NCBI RefSeq assembly: GCF_019904295.1
Contig: NZ_CP065359.1
Location: 2,257,001-2,321,000 of the forward strand
Direction: 5' to 3'
Source: Ruegeria sp. SCSIO 43209
Lineage (GTDB): Bacteria; Pseudomonadota; Alphaproteobacteria; Rhodobacterales; Rhodobacteraceae
DNA: 64,000 nucleotides
The number at the start of each line of letters is the position of its first letter. Positions within the stretch are counted from its first letter, which is position 1. The translations under genes and the position numbers were made by a program. A model generated the notes under the pieces. That model did not search any database. It was not told the DNA's origin and was given only the letters and a program-made list of their open reading frames with translations. This document shows positions 37,329-46,316 of this stretch, one piece after another.

Positions 37329-38395
37329 TTGAACCTTTCCTCAAAGAATATCGCTTACCGGATGCAGGCATTGGGCGGATGAAAGCGAACGGCAGATTGT
37401 CCGCATCTTGGAAGTCACCATGCCTGGATTTGAATGTCCGCTTTGGGCTGCAGACCTGTCTAATGCGTCAACAGCGCTGAACCGTTGTAGCAATGGCCGG
37501 TAAGGGCCTCTCCCGCCGTTCTCTGCGGTGGGCATCGATTTGAAGTAAGAGCCCTCACCTGCCTTTGATTCCACCTCTGCCATTCGTTCATGCAGCATGC
37601 CACAACCGCTCATTCCTGACGTTCATAATCCAGTGTTAGGTGGCAGGTGAGCGGACCAAAGCTGCCGTTCACCTCGAATCAGCGGACCCACGAATTTGGC
37701 TCCGAGCCGACATTCATAAATGACCTCAAATGCTGCGAACGTAGCCCACTTTGCTGTTATGCATTGCGATGGTGGGAATGCTTCTTCTACGAGCGACTGC
37801 AAAGCGAACGAACTGCCGTGAATTTCGCGCAGGAACTCATTTCACCCGTAGGATTAGGTGAAACGGCTCTATCTGCTTTTGATTGGTTTAAGCCGTTGAA
37901 TTCGAAGACCCATACGGTGCGCATGGTCTTGATGGTGTGACGTTTATCCACATCGCATCAAATGAAGTCTGGACGCTGACTCTTTTCCCGACGATGAAGT
38001 ACGAGTTGTCTACGCACGGTTCCAAAAACCTAGAAGATCACGGAAGTTGTATTCGGGACGGAGAGTAACTTACGTCACGTTTCAAAACAGATCGATGGTG
38101 CGCCCAATCCGATAGCATAGATTTATGCCGTAGCCTCCATTTCGGCTGCGGCCAATATAGTTCTTAAGCCATGCACCAAGTGATAATGCGCCTGCCGTAC
38201 AGCTTTAGGCGGCCGACTTAACTCTTGTGGTTGGTTAATAAGTCGGCCGCCACAAACCAACCGCGGAAAACCGACGCCACTCCAACGTCCGTTTCTGTAC
38301 CTCGCTTGAGGATCGTGAAATCCATGGCTGTTTGTTTCTAGGGGGTAAGAAACAAAGCGAGAAGAACGCTACCGCTACTTTTTTTCATACCATTT
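37329..38395. other. About 1 kb without a recognisable gene
   Basis: No long frame with a ribosome site; frames of 60-95 codons overlap in several phases and show no family likeness. The content is of mixed base composition. The only clear structure is the inverted repeat at 38208-38251. This could be decayed DNA inside the accessory region. Confidence 0.45.
38208..38251. repeat. Perfect 13-bp inverted repeat
   Basis: GGCGGCCGACTTA (38208-38220) and TAAGTCGGCCGCC (38239-38251) are exact reverse complements around an 18-nt loop. No adjacent T-run makes it a standard terminator. It lies in the empty stretch before the galE stub. Confidence 0.75.
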
Positions 38396-38656
38396 TCAAA
38401 AAGAACAAAATTTTTGACATTTTCCCAACGCAATCGGGAGGTCAATTACCAGGATGGTGTGGATGCCAGAATGTGGTTCTGCAATTACCTTTTCATCACC
38501 AATGCAAGCTTCAACAAAAACTGCCGATTCTGGTAGATTTTCACAGACACCCGTCATCAAGTTGTCAAGGATCACGACAGAATCGCCTTGGTCCAGAAAC
38601 TCCCAGGCGATATGGCTGTCGACGTAGCCAGCGTCTCCGGTGATGAGAACAGTCAC
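38396..38656 (-). pseudogene. Truncated galE-like (UDP-glucose 4-epimerase) N-terminal stub
   Basis: 86 codons beginning with GTG (overlapping the glycosyltransferase stop as GTGA) read VLITGDAGYVDSHIAWEFLDQGDSVVILDNLMTG, clearly the NAD-binding start of UDP-glucose 4-epimerase, which should be GGxGYIGSH. The Gly and Ile/Gly of the motif have become Asp and Val/Asp, and the frame ends after about 86 residues, so about three quarters of the enzyme (normally about 330 aa) is absent. Remnant of a sugar-nucleotide gene in the same unit as the glycosyltransferase. Confidence 0.75.
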
Positions 38657-40521
38657 GAAGCAACCACGGATTGTCCAATGCGGTCAGGCCGACATACTGC
38701 TCGGACAAACCGTGGCAACTCAATTTCCGGCCTATCCATAGTCACATAATCGACGGCGTAATCTGCAGCGGCTTTAGAGCGTATTTCGTATTGATCGGAT
38801 GCTTGAAGAATATATGCAGCTGCTTCGGCCGCAGTATTTACTCGTTCAAGATCCGGGAAGACTGACTCGGGAGCCCCAAAAGGTGCCATCATGGGCCAAT
38901 TCCGTAGAACCGGTATAGCACCAGTAAGCATGCCTTCGACGAGACTCTCATGACTACCTTCTCTTTGGCTCGTAGATAAAACAAAGCCGATCGACCGGTA
39001 CCAACTAGCAATGTCGTTTGTATACCCTTCAACTGAAACGCTATCTCCAAACTCAGAAAGTCTTTTCTTGAAATTGAGTTGATATTGCGCTTCAGAGTCC
39101 GATACATCGCTACCCCAAGGCTTTCCAACGAAACGAAGCCTCCAGGATGGATCATGCACCTGAAGTTCTTTGAGTATGTCGAGAGCGAATATTGGGTCCT
39201 TGTTGGCGGAAGCGTATTGCGTCATACCCAGGGTCTTTTTTGTTAACGTCTCGCGCGTTATAAAGTTGAAATTCGACACATCTCTAATATTGGGAATGAC
39301 ATTTGTAACGGTGTCCAAAAGAGCCTTCTCACCCACCAGCGCAGTCAACACCTTACGAATTTGTGGCGCAATGAATACTAACCCATTGATCCTGCGAAAG
39401 TTCGCGATCAGAGGGTATGCCGTAAATGCTTCGTAGCTGTGTAAACGAACTATCAGCGGTTTTTCTTCCTGCAAATAGTGACTCATCCAGACAGCGCCCT
39501 CCGTCAGCCACTCACAAAAAACGACATCAGCCCAACCAACAAGGTCACTCGCTAACGGACTGCGGTCTGCCAGCGCTTCGCGGATAGCGGTCGCAGTGGG
39601 TCGCCCGGCGATGCTCCTTGTTTGGTACGAAATACCCAGTTTGCGATCCGTATTGGGAAACGCCTGCCTGATAATTCCAAAATCGAGGTAACGCACTTCA
39701 AATCCATCGTCCTCGAGTGCCTTCGCAGCCAGCGGAAAAAAGTTCCAGTTGTCAGAGACGACCAACACCTTTTTGCACTCGACGGGGGAACCACCATGCG
39801 CGCCGCCAACCTGCCCTGCCCTTATAAGGTCCTGCAATTCGATAGGGAAAGAAGCAACGGCGGGATCACCTTCCTGCACGGTTTGTATAAACCTCTGAAA
39901 AACTTCGGGAACCAGAAGAGGATGTCCACCCTTGTAAGGCACCCCGAACTTCAGTTCGTGCACCAACCACATATTGAATACACTTCGGCGAGAATTTGCC
40001 TCTTCGGCCACACCAAATTGGTCCAACAACTGAATGAACTTTTGGAAATGGCTACGATCCTCGAACGCATTACTCAACACGCCGATCACTGCAAAAGACA
40101 GTACCTTGCGGCGGCGGCGCGATTTCAAACGCGAAAGAGCGTCCAGCGACTGTTCGGCATCAAGTTGCAATGCCTTGACTACGGCCAGTGCTTCGAACGT
40201 TGCATCAGAACACAATCTGCGGGTCTCAAGTTTCCGTTCGACTTCGTGAACAAGGTCTATTTCCGCTTCTGCAACTAAGTCTGCCTTTCCTGCTCGAACG
40301 TCCGCGGCCTTTGCTTTAGCAAGAAGCTGCGCGCCATTCCTCAGCGCTGGATTACAATTCAACGCCTTCAAAATCGTCCCCGACGCTGAACGAAAGTTCT
40401 TCTTCTCGAGAGCGTGTTTTGCCGCAGAACGAAGTTTACGTGCTTCGACGTACTTTCTTGGGTGTGTCAGTCGAAAGATTATAGCATGCAATGATGAACT
40501 AAGGTGAAGACTGAAGGGCAA
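38653..40521 (-). CDS. Glycosyltransferase (GT4-like C-terminal domain)
   Basis: 622-aa protein. The N-terminal 150 residues are helical and basic (HALEKKNFRSASGTILKAL, then heptads around AEAEIDLVHEVERKLETRRL). The C-terminal 350 carry GT-B features: KKVLVVSDNWNFFPLAAKALEDDG near 248, IPNIRDVSNFNF, DPSWRLRFVGKPW and the GSHESLVEGMLTGAIPVL loop, which corresponds to the donor-binding E-x-E of GT4 enzymes. The start codon is a TTG at 40521 with only a weak ribosome site. Its neighbours (a galE stub and a decayed CmcI-like gene) suggest a remnant surface-polysaccharide cluster. Its codon use is AT-richer than the chromosome. Confidence 0.75.
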   Translation of the reverse strand: MPFSLHLSSSLHAIIFRLTHPRKYVEARKLRSAAKHALEKKNFRSASGTILKALNCNPALRNGAQLLAKAKAADVRAGKADLVAEAEIDLVHEVERKLETRRLCSDATFEALAVVKALQLDAEQSLDALSRLKSRRRRKVLSFAVIGVLSNAFEDRSHFQKFIQLLDQFGVAEEANSRRSVFNMWLVHELKFGVPYKGGHPLLVPEVFQRFIQTVQEGDPAVASFPIELQDLIRAGQVGGAHGGSPVECKKVLVVSDNWNFFPLAAKALEDDGFEVRYLDFGIIRQAFPNTDRKLGISYQTRSIAGRPTATAIREALADRSPLASDLVGWADVVFCEWLTEGAVWMSHYLQEEKPLIVRLHSYEAFTAYPLIANFRRINGLVFIAPQIRKVLTALVGEKALLDTVTNVIPNIRDVSNFNFITRETLTKKTLGMTQYASANKDPIFALDILKELQVHDPSWRLRFVGKPWGSDVSDSEAQYQLNFKKRLSEFGDSVSVEGYTNDIASWYRSIGFVLSTSQREGSHESLVEGMLTGAIPVLRNWPMMAPFGAPESVFPDLERVNTAAEAAAYILQASDQYEIRSKAAADYAVDYVTMDRPEIELPRFVRAVCRPDRIGQSVVAS

Positions 40522-40779
40522 TTCGAACCACCGATCTGGATTGTATCAATAGATACGCAGAACTATTCTAGGAAAGCGCATCAGTGCAACCGGCGATCCC
40601 CTTTATTCAACTGCTATGCCGCATAGTTGCCATACCATTCTAACGCAGCGTTGTTGAACTCAGAACTTCAATCGTATCAGAGGCACACGTTCAAGACGCA
40701 ATCGTTTCCAACCAGTACAATCCCCGGCACATGACGTTGCTATACAACGACTTGGACACACAATTTAAACCACCGGCTT

Positions 40780-41194
40780 TTAACTTGAGACAAATCTGGC
40801 AGCCCTAAAGTGGTTCCAGCATTCTTCTGGTGAGAAGAGAGCGTAGATCTCTGAGAAGGCGCCGAACATTTCAGTGAATGTCCTTGCTCCAACGCGATCT
40901 GGCTTGGCCGAGACAGCTGGCGGGTGGCGGGTAGACCAGTCGTAGCGTTGTCCCCTTGTCCGTGTGTAGCGTCGCTAGGTGGCCACCAGCGTCTTCTATT
41001 GTACTTAAAGCCAAACTTGCTCGGAAACCTGTCATCGCATTAGGGTGTGATTGTACACCGGTCGTATATGCCAGTACATTGGCTAGTTCAGGCATGGTTG
41101 TGTCTTCGTCTTGCTCAATCCGTTCGATAAGAAATGAGCGATGGGGATCAAGAATGCTTTCACTGCAAGGTCGAACCTGCGGCGCGGCCTTCAA
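40780..41194 (-). mobile_element. IS630-family transposase relic
   Basis: The open frame (40871-41194) begins with an IS630-like stretch ILDPHRSFLIERIEQDEDTTMP then ELANVLA. Past its stop, another frame reads FGAFSEIYALFSPEECWNHF, the usual transposase end (SPEEC.N.F.AAGY), finishing at a TAA at 40780. The middle of the normal transposase is missing and instead has a stretch (GFRASLALSTIEDAGGHLA) of different origin, similar to a histidine-kinase ATPase tail. Inactive remnant; the terminal repeats were not found. Confidence 0.5.
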
Positions 41195-41578
41195 TCGTCC
41201 AGTTCGTCGGACCGTAAACCTTGTGCGTGCGCCGGTTGCAGGCGAAAGTTACAACCATAACGCCGTCGCGCTCCCGCATAACCATTCTTCAATCAACTTT
41301 CGAAGCCGCGACCGAAACGCATCTGGCAATGGTGCTGTTATGATCCATCCTCTCATAAACGATGAATTACAATTCAGTTCTCATGGGAATCCCGGCGCTT
41401 CAGTTTTTCGATAGGACGCTCTAGCGATGTTATTCCACGCAACAAAACCTTAAGTGCATCGATCTTGTTCACGTTGTCGCAACAACGGGAACAAATTGAA
41501 CGGCGTCTATCCAACAAAAAGAAAGCTAAGTGCATGGCTCTGCTGATCGCGACTACATAAAAGTCTTCACCGTCAAAT
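41195..41578. other. Noncoding/decayed stretch between IS relic and CmcI pseudogene
   Basis: About 380 bp. An open frame of 78 codons on the minus strand (41374-41610) overlaps the preceding gene's end and shows no signal peptide or family likeness; I do not call it. The rest has no feature. Confidence 0.4.
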
Positions 41579-42331
41579 CTAATCCCTACGCAAAAATCCA
41601 TCAGGTGCAACGGTCACCTGCAGTTTAGTCGCCATATCGCGATCAATGGTGAAATCGGGATTGTCCTTTAACCAGCTGTGCAGAGCCGTTTTGGGGTTGT
41701 TCCCAACATCCCATGGGCGGTCTTCGAAGAATCCCTGCGGCATGTTTTCTACAAAGCTATCAAGAACCAGACAATAGCAACCTGAGGCAACCAAAGGCCC
41801 TTATGCCTCTAGTTCGGCGACAACATGGTCGTGGGTATGCATCGAATCGAGACAAACCATGACTCTCTTTGCGTCGCCCACAGCATCCTTGGCACGCGCG
41901 ATAGTGTCTGGCGCAGTCGAGGATCCCTCGATCATAGTGATCCGGGAGGCCATCGGATGGCGTTCCATCGCGACTTTGTTGTGTGCACGAATATCGATGT
42001 CAATGCCGACGACGCGTCGCCTCGGATTAGCCGGATCAAGCAAATCTCCGGTTTCCACAGCGTCAGCATAGTCGAGCATGGCCAGCAATGACGCGGACAA
42101 AATCAAAGAGCCACCATGGGCGATGCCCGTCTCAAGAATAACATCGGATTTTGTCTCCCATACTATCTCTTGCAAGGCGACTATATCCTGCGGATATTGG
42201 ATAATTGGCCGCCCCATCCAATCGAAATTGTAAACGTAACGCCGCTGCATGCTTTCGCGCCGCCAATCCTGGGACAAATGCTGAAAACTTGCATCATTTC
42301 GAAAGTCCAGAAGAGATGTGAGCCTCCCCAA
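41579..42331 (-). pseudogene. CmcI-family (cephalosporin hydroxylase/rhamnosyl methyltransferase-like) gene with one in-frame stop
   Basis: Reading from TTG at 42331: MQRRYVYNFDWMGRPIIQYP, ETGIAHGGSLILSASLL (SAM-binding motif; D/E-TGxxxGGS), then VCLDSMHTHDHVVAELEA and TAA at 41803-41801. Without a frame change the next codons read GPLVASGCYCLVLDSFVEN, PQGFFEDRPWDVGNNPKTA and VTVAPDGFLRR to a stop at 41579. These are the regular C-terminal motifs of CmcI-like methyltransferases, where the stop position is usually Tyr (ELEAY). The gene would be about 250 aa if the stop were read. It is the only lesion I see. A sequencing error or suppressor cannot be excluded; the upstream limit is uncertain. 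Confidence 0.72.
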
Positions 42332-42427
42332 CTGAACTGGTCCACCGATATGTTTAGGAAACGGATGAATGAGAATGGCAAACTAGCGACCGAAGCCAGA
42401 AGAGATTGTCTCGTGGTTGCGGCAGGT

Positions 42428-42653
42428 TGAAGTTCTTATGGGGCGAGGCATGTCCCGTCTTGATGCGATCAGACTGATCGGGGTTTTTGAACAAACCTAT
42501 TACTGCTGGAGAAAGAAGAACGGTGGAATGGGCGTAGACCAGTTGAAGGAACTGAAACGGCGTTAGAAAGAGACCGAGCGGCTGAAACACGCGGTTTCAG
42601 ATTTGACTTTGGACAAATTGTTCCTGACGGAAGCCTCAAAGGGAAACTCTTGA
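42428..42653 (+). mobile_element. IS3-family (IS407-type) orfA relic
   Basis: Translated pieces read EVLMGRGMSRLDAIRLIG, then after a one-base insertion (five Gs at 42479-42483) EQTYYCWRKKNGGMGVDQLK ELKR, a TAG at 42564, and HAVSDLTLDKLFLTEASKGN before TGA at 42651. This is the helix-turn-helix plus coiled-coil OrfA of IS3 elements. Frameshift and stop make it inactive, and orfB is absent. Confidence 0.7.
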
Positions 42654-42654
42654 G

Positions 42655-43030
42655 CCCCGCTCGTCGTCGCCCCCATCCGCGATCACGCTTTCTTTGAGCA
42701 GGCGCAATTCCAAGGCCTATTCAGCAAAAAACTTTCTTTAGATCACGGGCTTCCCGTCTCAGATCCTTTACTTGGGTGGAAGTCGCCGCGCGGGCCGTAT
42801 CACCTGCCACGCGTTTCTTGCCGGATTCCAGGAATTCCTTGGACCAGCTGTAGTAGAGGCTCTGTGCAATGCTTTCACAGCGGCAAAACTCGGCATGCTA
42901 TCCTCACCCTTCCGGTCATCCGGAACGGCCTGATATTTTCCTCTGCGGAATACTGTTTGCGGGTCGCACGGGGAATGTCCTTTACGACCTTCTCACCGTG
43001 GCTCTGCTTGGTTCCGGGTTGCTTTCTCAT
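42655..43030 (-). mobile_element. Second IS3-family orfA relic, opposite strand
   Basis: From the ATG at 43030 the reading gives RKQPGTKQSHGEKVVKDIPR and RKQYSAEE, then loses frame and resumes as SLYYSWSKEFLESGKKRVAG, ARAATSTQVKDLRREARDLK and, at the end, LELRLLKESVIADGGDD. This is the OrfA of a different IS3 subgroup, with at least two frame breaks. It abuts the plus-strand IS3 relic tail to tail. Confidence 0.68.
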
Positions 43031-43199
43031 CTCCACTCCTTGGCGGTTACGATGAGCCAGAAACCCTCTCTTATCAAATCGACTTAAACTGTCCCATTGG
43101 CGATGACGTAAGGCAGTTGCGCAGGCGGTACAAGTTGCCTTTCTGGTCGTTAGCGGGTGGAGCAAGCTCAAAGAACTGCTTCATCTCCACCCAATAAGA

Positions 43200-43652
43200 T
43201 CAAATCATCGCGCGTTCATTCACTACATCAGCGAAGGACTTGAAGAATTTTCCTGCGAGCTTCTTGGCTGTGCTCTGGATCAAACGACTGCCGAGCTGAG
43301 CCAGTTTTCCGCCAATCTCGGCCTTGGCTTCATAGCGCAGGATCGTTTTGTCGCCGTCTGCACTCAGCGTCACATCTGCGCCACCCTTTGCATGACCAGC
43401 GGTACCACCATTGCCCTGACCAGACAGAGAGAATGCATCAGGGGCGCCGGTCTGGTCCAGGGTGACATTGCCTCCGAACCGCGCCTTTACGGGCCCTACT
43501 TTAAGCAAGACCTTGGCCTCCAGTTCAGTATCAGAATGCTTGATTAGTTCTTCACAACCCGGGATGCATTGTTTCAACACCTCGGGATCATTCAGTGCCG
43601 CATAGACGCGATCTTTCGGGGCGTTGATGATGATTTCGTCGTTCAGTTCCAT
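43200..43652 (-). CDS. coxG: CO dehydrogenase accessory protein CoxG
   Basis: 150-aa SRPBCC/CoxG-type helix-grip protein: INAPKDRVYAALNDPEVLKQCIPGCEEL at the start, GGAVTL-like VKARFGGNVTLDQTG and AKAEIGGKLAQLGSRLIQSTAKKLAGKFF at the end. CoxG is found in most cox clusters; in some relatives it ties CO dehydrogenase to the membrane quinone pool. It is the last gene of the cox operon and lies beside IS3 relics, 102 nt after mocA. Confidence 0.9.
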   Translation of the reverse strand: MELNDEIIINAPKDRVYAALNDPEVLKQCIPGCEELIKHSDTELEAKVLLKVGPVKARFGGNVTLDQTGAPDAFSLSGQGNGGTAGHAKGGADVTLSADGDKTILRYEAKAEIGGKLAQLGSRLIQSTAKKLAGKFFKSFADVVNERAMI

Positions 43653-43754
43653 AGTCTAGTCCTTCTTAGCAACAGGGAAATCTTATGTTGTCTGCTTGTT
43701 CAGTGGTCATTTCGAGCGATTTAAGACGCCCGCGCATCCAGATCAGAAGTCGGC

Positions 43755-44363
43755 TCATGAGATCGGCTCGTTCGCGGTTTCCAAATGGGTCGCATAGTCA
43801 TCCGGGGTATCGACATCGGTGTAGAACCCTGGCGATGGCAGCTTAGCGGCTTGTACATGTTCGGGATGATCGCGCGTGAAGCCCAAGCAGCCGGGGCGTG
43901 CGGGGTTTTCCAGCAATCGCCGGCGCAATAGCTGCGGGATAGTAATTGGATTGCCTCGTGCGCCGTTATGGACAGGTATCGTCACTTTAGTCGCATCACC
44001 TGCAACGTGAGCGGCAATCAGATATTGCAGATCCTGAGTGGTCAATAGCGGCTGATCACCCAAGCCGATCAGAAGCAGATAGGCGTCAGGTGCACAATGC
44101 AATCCCGTGGCAACCGAGCTCTGCTGGCCGCTGGTGAAGTTTGCATTGTGAACCAAAGAAACAGCTAGCCCTGATAATGCCCGGCGCACGGCGCTCGCCT
44201 CATGTCCTGTTACCACCGTCAGGTCAGTATCAATGGCACCTAAGTAAGCCATGGCTACCCGGCGGATCATCGGCACGCCGTCTATTGGTAACAGCAGCTT
44301 GTTTTGCGCCCCCATGCGACGGGAAAGACCGGCGGCCAGAAGGATCGCGGCAACATCAGCCAT
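43755..44363 (-). CDS. mocA: Molybdenum cofactor cytidylyltransferase (MocA-like)
   Basis: 202-aa nucleotidyltransferase. Signature LAAGLSRRMGAQNKLLLPIDG (about 8-28) binds CTP/GTP; SGQQSSVATGL and LGDQPLLT follow. CO dehydrogenase carries the cytosine dinucleotide form of molybdopterin (MCD), and MocA makes it from MPT and CTP, so its place in the cox operon is fitting. The ATG at 44363 overlaps the upstream coxF by 8 nt; a longer GTG start at 44393 is possible. GGGG lies seven bases before the chosen ATG. Confidence 0.85.
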   Translation of the reverse strand: MADVAAILLAAGLSRRMGAQNKLLLPIDGVPMIRRVAMAYLGAIDTDLTVVTGHEASAVRRALSGLAVSLVHNANFTSGQQSSVATGLHCAPDAYLLLIGLGDQPLLTTQDLQYLIAAHVAGDATKVTIPVHNGARGNPITIPQLLRRRLLENPARPGCLGFTRDHPEHVQAAKLPSPGFYTDVDTPDDYATHLETANEPIS

Positions 44364-45138
44364 CGGCAAGCCCCACAGTCTGCCGTCTGACACGGACTAA
44401 CTGCGCAAGGATCGACAGCGCTATTTCCTCGGGCGTGACCGCCCCCAGGTCCAGACCCGCCGGGGCGTGGACGGTGTTGATGGCCTCGGGCGTTATGCCG
44501 GCGGTCTTTAGTTTTTCAGCCAGTGTCGCGAATTTCCGAGCGCTTCCGACGAAGGCAACATAGTCGGGCAAATCTGTCAGTACGGATTTGAGCGCGTCCA
44601 GATCTCCTTGGCCTTGCGTCGCAATGACAACGAAGCGGCGTCGATTGCACGTCGTATCAGCCGACGTGGTGCCAGAAACAGACCAGTGGAATTGCGGTGC
44701 CAGGGAACTAAGCGCTTGGGCCACAGGGGATGCGCCAAGCACGACAAGTTCGGGCATTGGCAAACAGGGCTCGATAAAAATGTCGACGGTGCCTTTTGAC
44801 GGGCAACCATTGCGCGCAAAGCGCGTCCCGTCGATCTCATCCCCCGCTATCACGCCCATTTCTTCCAGGAGTTCCTCGGGCGCGACAGAAACCAGTTGCG
44901 GCTGACCGGAGCGCAAAGCCTCTACCGCAGCGCGTTTGACCGCGCCACGCGTGCATCCGCCACCAAGCCATCCATGCAGGATTGTCCCGTCCGCGCTGAG
45001 CAGCGCTTTAGCACCCGGCTTGGCCGCCGTCGCCCCCGCAGTGCGCACGATTGTCGCGAAGGCGAAAGGTTCTTGCCGGTCACGCAGGTCTTGTGCCGCA
45101 TCGGCAAGGTCCGTGTCTAGGATCTCTGCCGGACTCAT
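44356..45138 (-). CDS. coxF: XdhC/CoxI family maturation factor CoxF
   Basis: 260-aa member of the XdhC/CoxI family. The N-terminal domain has IVRTAGATAAKPGAKALL and GWLGGGCTRGAVKRAAVEAL, with the CTRG-type cysteine loop; the C-terminal Rossmann-like part has LVVLGASPVAQALSSL. CoxF is needed to build the Cu-S-Mo centre of CoxL in Oligotropha. It overlaps coxE by 4 nt and mocA by 8 nt, so all three are translationally coupled. Confidence 0.85.
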   Translation of the reverse strand: MSPAEILDTDLADAAQDLRDRQEPFAFATIVRTAGATAAKPGAKALLSADGTILHGWLGGGCTRGAVKRAAVEALRSGQPQLVSVAPEELLEEMGVIAGDEIDGTRFARNGCPSKGTVDIFIEPCLPMPELVVLGASPVAQALSSLAPQFHWSVSGTTSADTTCNRRRFVVIATQGQGDLDALKSVLTDLPDYVAFVGSARKFATLAEKLKTAGITPEAINTVHAPAGLDLGAVTPEEIALSILAQLVRVRRQTVGLADG

Positions 45139-46316
45139 AGCGTCACCAATTTTGGTTCCAGGGCGGCAAGATCGGCAAGGGTGTTGGCCGGTTGAAAAAG
45201 GTCGAGATAAGGCAAGGCCGCAGCCATTCCGCCAGCTACGGGCGCGTAGTCGCTCCAGCCCTTCAATGGATTGAGCCAGATGATCTTACAGCCGCGTTTT
45301 CTCAGCTTCTCAAGCGCTGCTGCCAGGATTGCGGGTGGCTCAGTATCATAGCCGTCCGACAAGATCACTACGACAGACCGGCCATCTACAAAGCGCCGCG
45401 CATAGGTATCGGCAAAGCGTTGCAACGATGGCCCGATCTTTGATCCACCGCCGAAGCCATCTGCCATCAGCGACATCCGACCAATTGCACGCAGTGCGTC
45501 TTTGTCGCGCAATGCTTCAGTGATGCGTACCAGCCGTGTGTGAAAAAGATAAGCGTCGGCATCTTTGTCAGCGCGCATCAGCCCAGCGAGAAAAGCAAGA
45601 AAAACTTGCGCATAGACGCTCATCGATCCCGATACATCGCAAAGCGCTACGATTTTGCGGCTGCGATCAGGGCGAGACTTGCGCAAGAGCTGCAGAGGTT
45701 CCCCTCCTGTCGCAAGGCTCAGGCGAATGGTCTTGCGAAAATGCAGGCGGTCGCCTTTGCGGGCGGCGATCCGACGGCGCGAACGTCGATCGCGCAAAGC
45801 GGCACCGATGCGACGCGCAACTGCTTCGGCCTCTGCGATATCATCCGCGCGGACCAGATCACGCAGATCGCGGCGGCTGAGATTGCGTTGCTGAGTTGCG
45901 ATAAGTTTACCGGTGCCATCGCTGTCGGCTTCGCCGTCACCGGAATCAGGAGCGATGGCGCTGCCCGATGCGCCCATATCCTGACCCTTGGCTTGACGAG
46001 AGGAATGCACGTTATCGCTGAGCGCAGACTGCGCCTTGGGCACGGCCCTTTGCTTCACCCGACCGGAATCCATCCAAAAACTATCGAAGAGGCTGTCGAA
46101 CCGTTCGGCCTCATCCTTGCATCCTGTGCAGATGGCCCGTAACGCGCGACGGCTTTCATTCGGGACAGCGGCATTGACCTCGCCGAGGGCACGCAAGGCA
46201 AGCTCTGCCTCTGCCACACCTAGGCGCAGGCCGTTCTGGCGCAAATGCGCAATGAACCCGGCAACACGGGCCGCTGGCCCCGGATCACGCGCCGCAAATT
46301 TGGAAACCCGGCTCAT
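45135..46316 (-). CDS. coxE: VWA domain protein CoxE
   Basis: 393-aa cytoplasmic protein with a von Willebrand factor A domain: the MIDAS motif DVSGSMS is near residue 228 and VVVILSDGYDTEP follows. The N-terminal half is basic and helical (arginine-rich stretch around 180-205). CoxE with the AAA+ protein CoxD forms a MoxR-VWA pair that introduces copper into the active site. It overlaps coxF and coxD by 4 nt. Confidence 0.9.
   Translation of the reverse strand: MSRVSKFAARDPGPAARVAGFIAHLRQNGLRLGVAEAELALRALGEVNAAVPNESRRALRAICTGCKDEAERFDSLFDSFWMDSGRVKQRAVPKAQSALSDNVHSSRQAKGQDMGASGSAIAPDSGDGEADSDGTGKLIATQQRNLSRRDLRDLVRADDIAEAEAVARRIGAALRDRRSRRRIAARKGDRLHFRKTIRLSLATGGEPLQLLRKSRPDRSRKIVALCDVSGSMSVYAQVFLAFLAGLMRADKDADAYLFHTRLVRITEALRDKDALRAIGRMSLMADGFGGGSKIGPSLQRFADTYARRFVDGRSVVVILSDGYDTEPPAILAAALEKLRKRGCKIIWLNPLKGWSDYAPVAGGMAAALPYLDLFQPANTLADLAALEPKLVTL

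Noticed and set aside
37345..37940. Short plus and minus frames in the gene-free kilobase
   Set aside because: No ribosome sites, biased residues and no motifs; not called.
41374..41610. 78-codon minus frame after the CmcI relic
   Set aside because: Overlaps the end of that gene, no ribosome site, no recognisable motif; treated as a shadow or decayed DNA.
43155..43192. GGGTGGAG/CTCCACCC inverted repeat after coxG
   Set aside because: 22-nt loop and no T-run, so not a convincing cox terminator; could be part of an IS end.
31157..43199. Direct repeat of the tRNA-Gln 3' end as attR
   Set aside because: I looked for a second copy of GGTTCGAATCCTACCACCCC further into the window by eye and did not find one; cannot be excluded outside.
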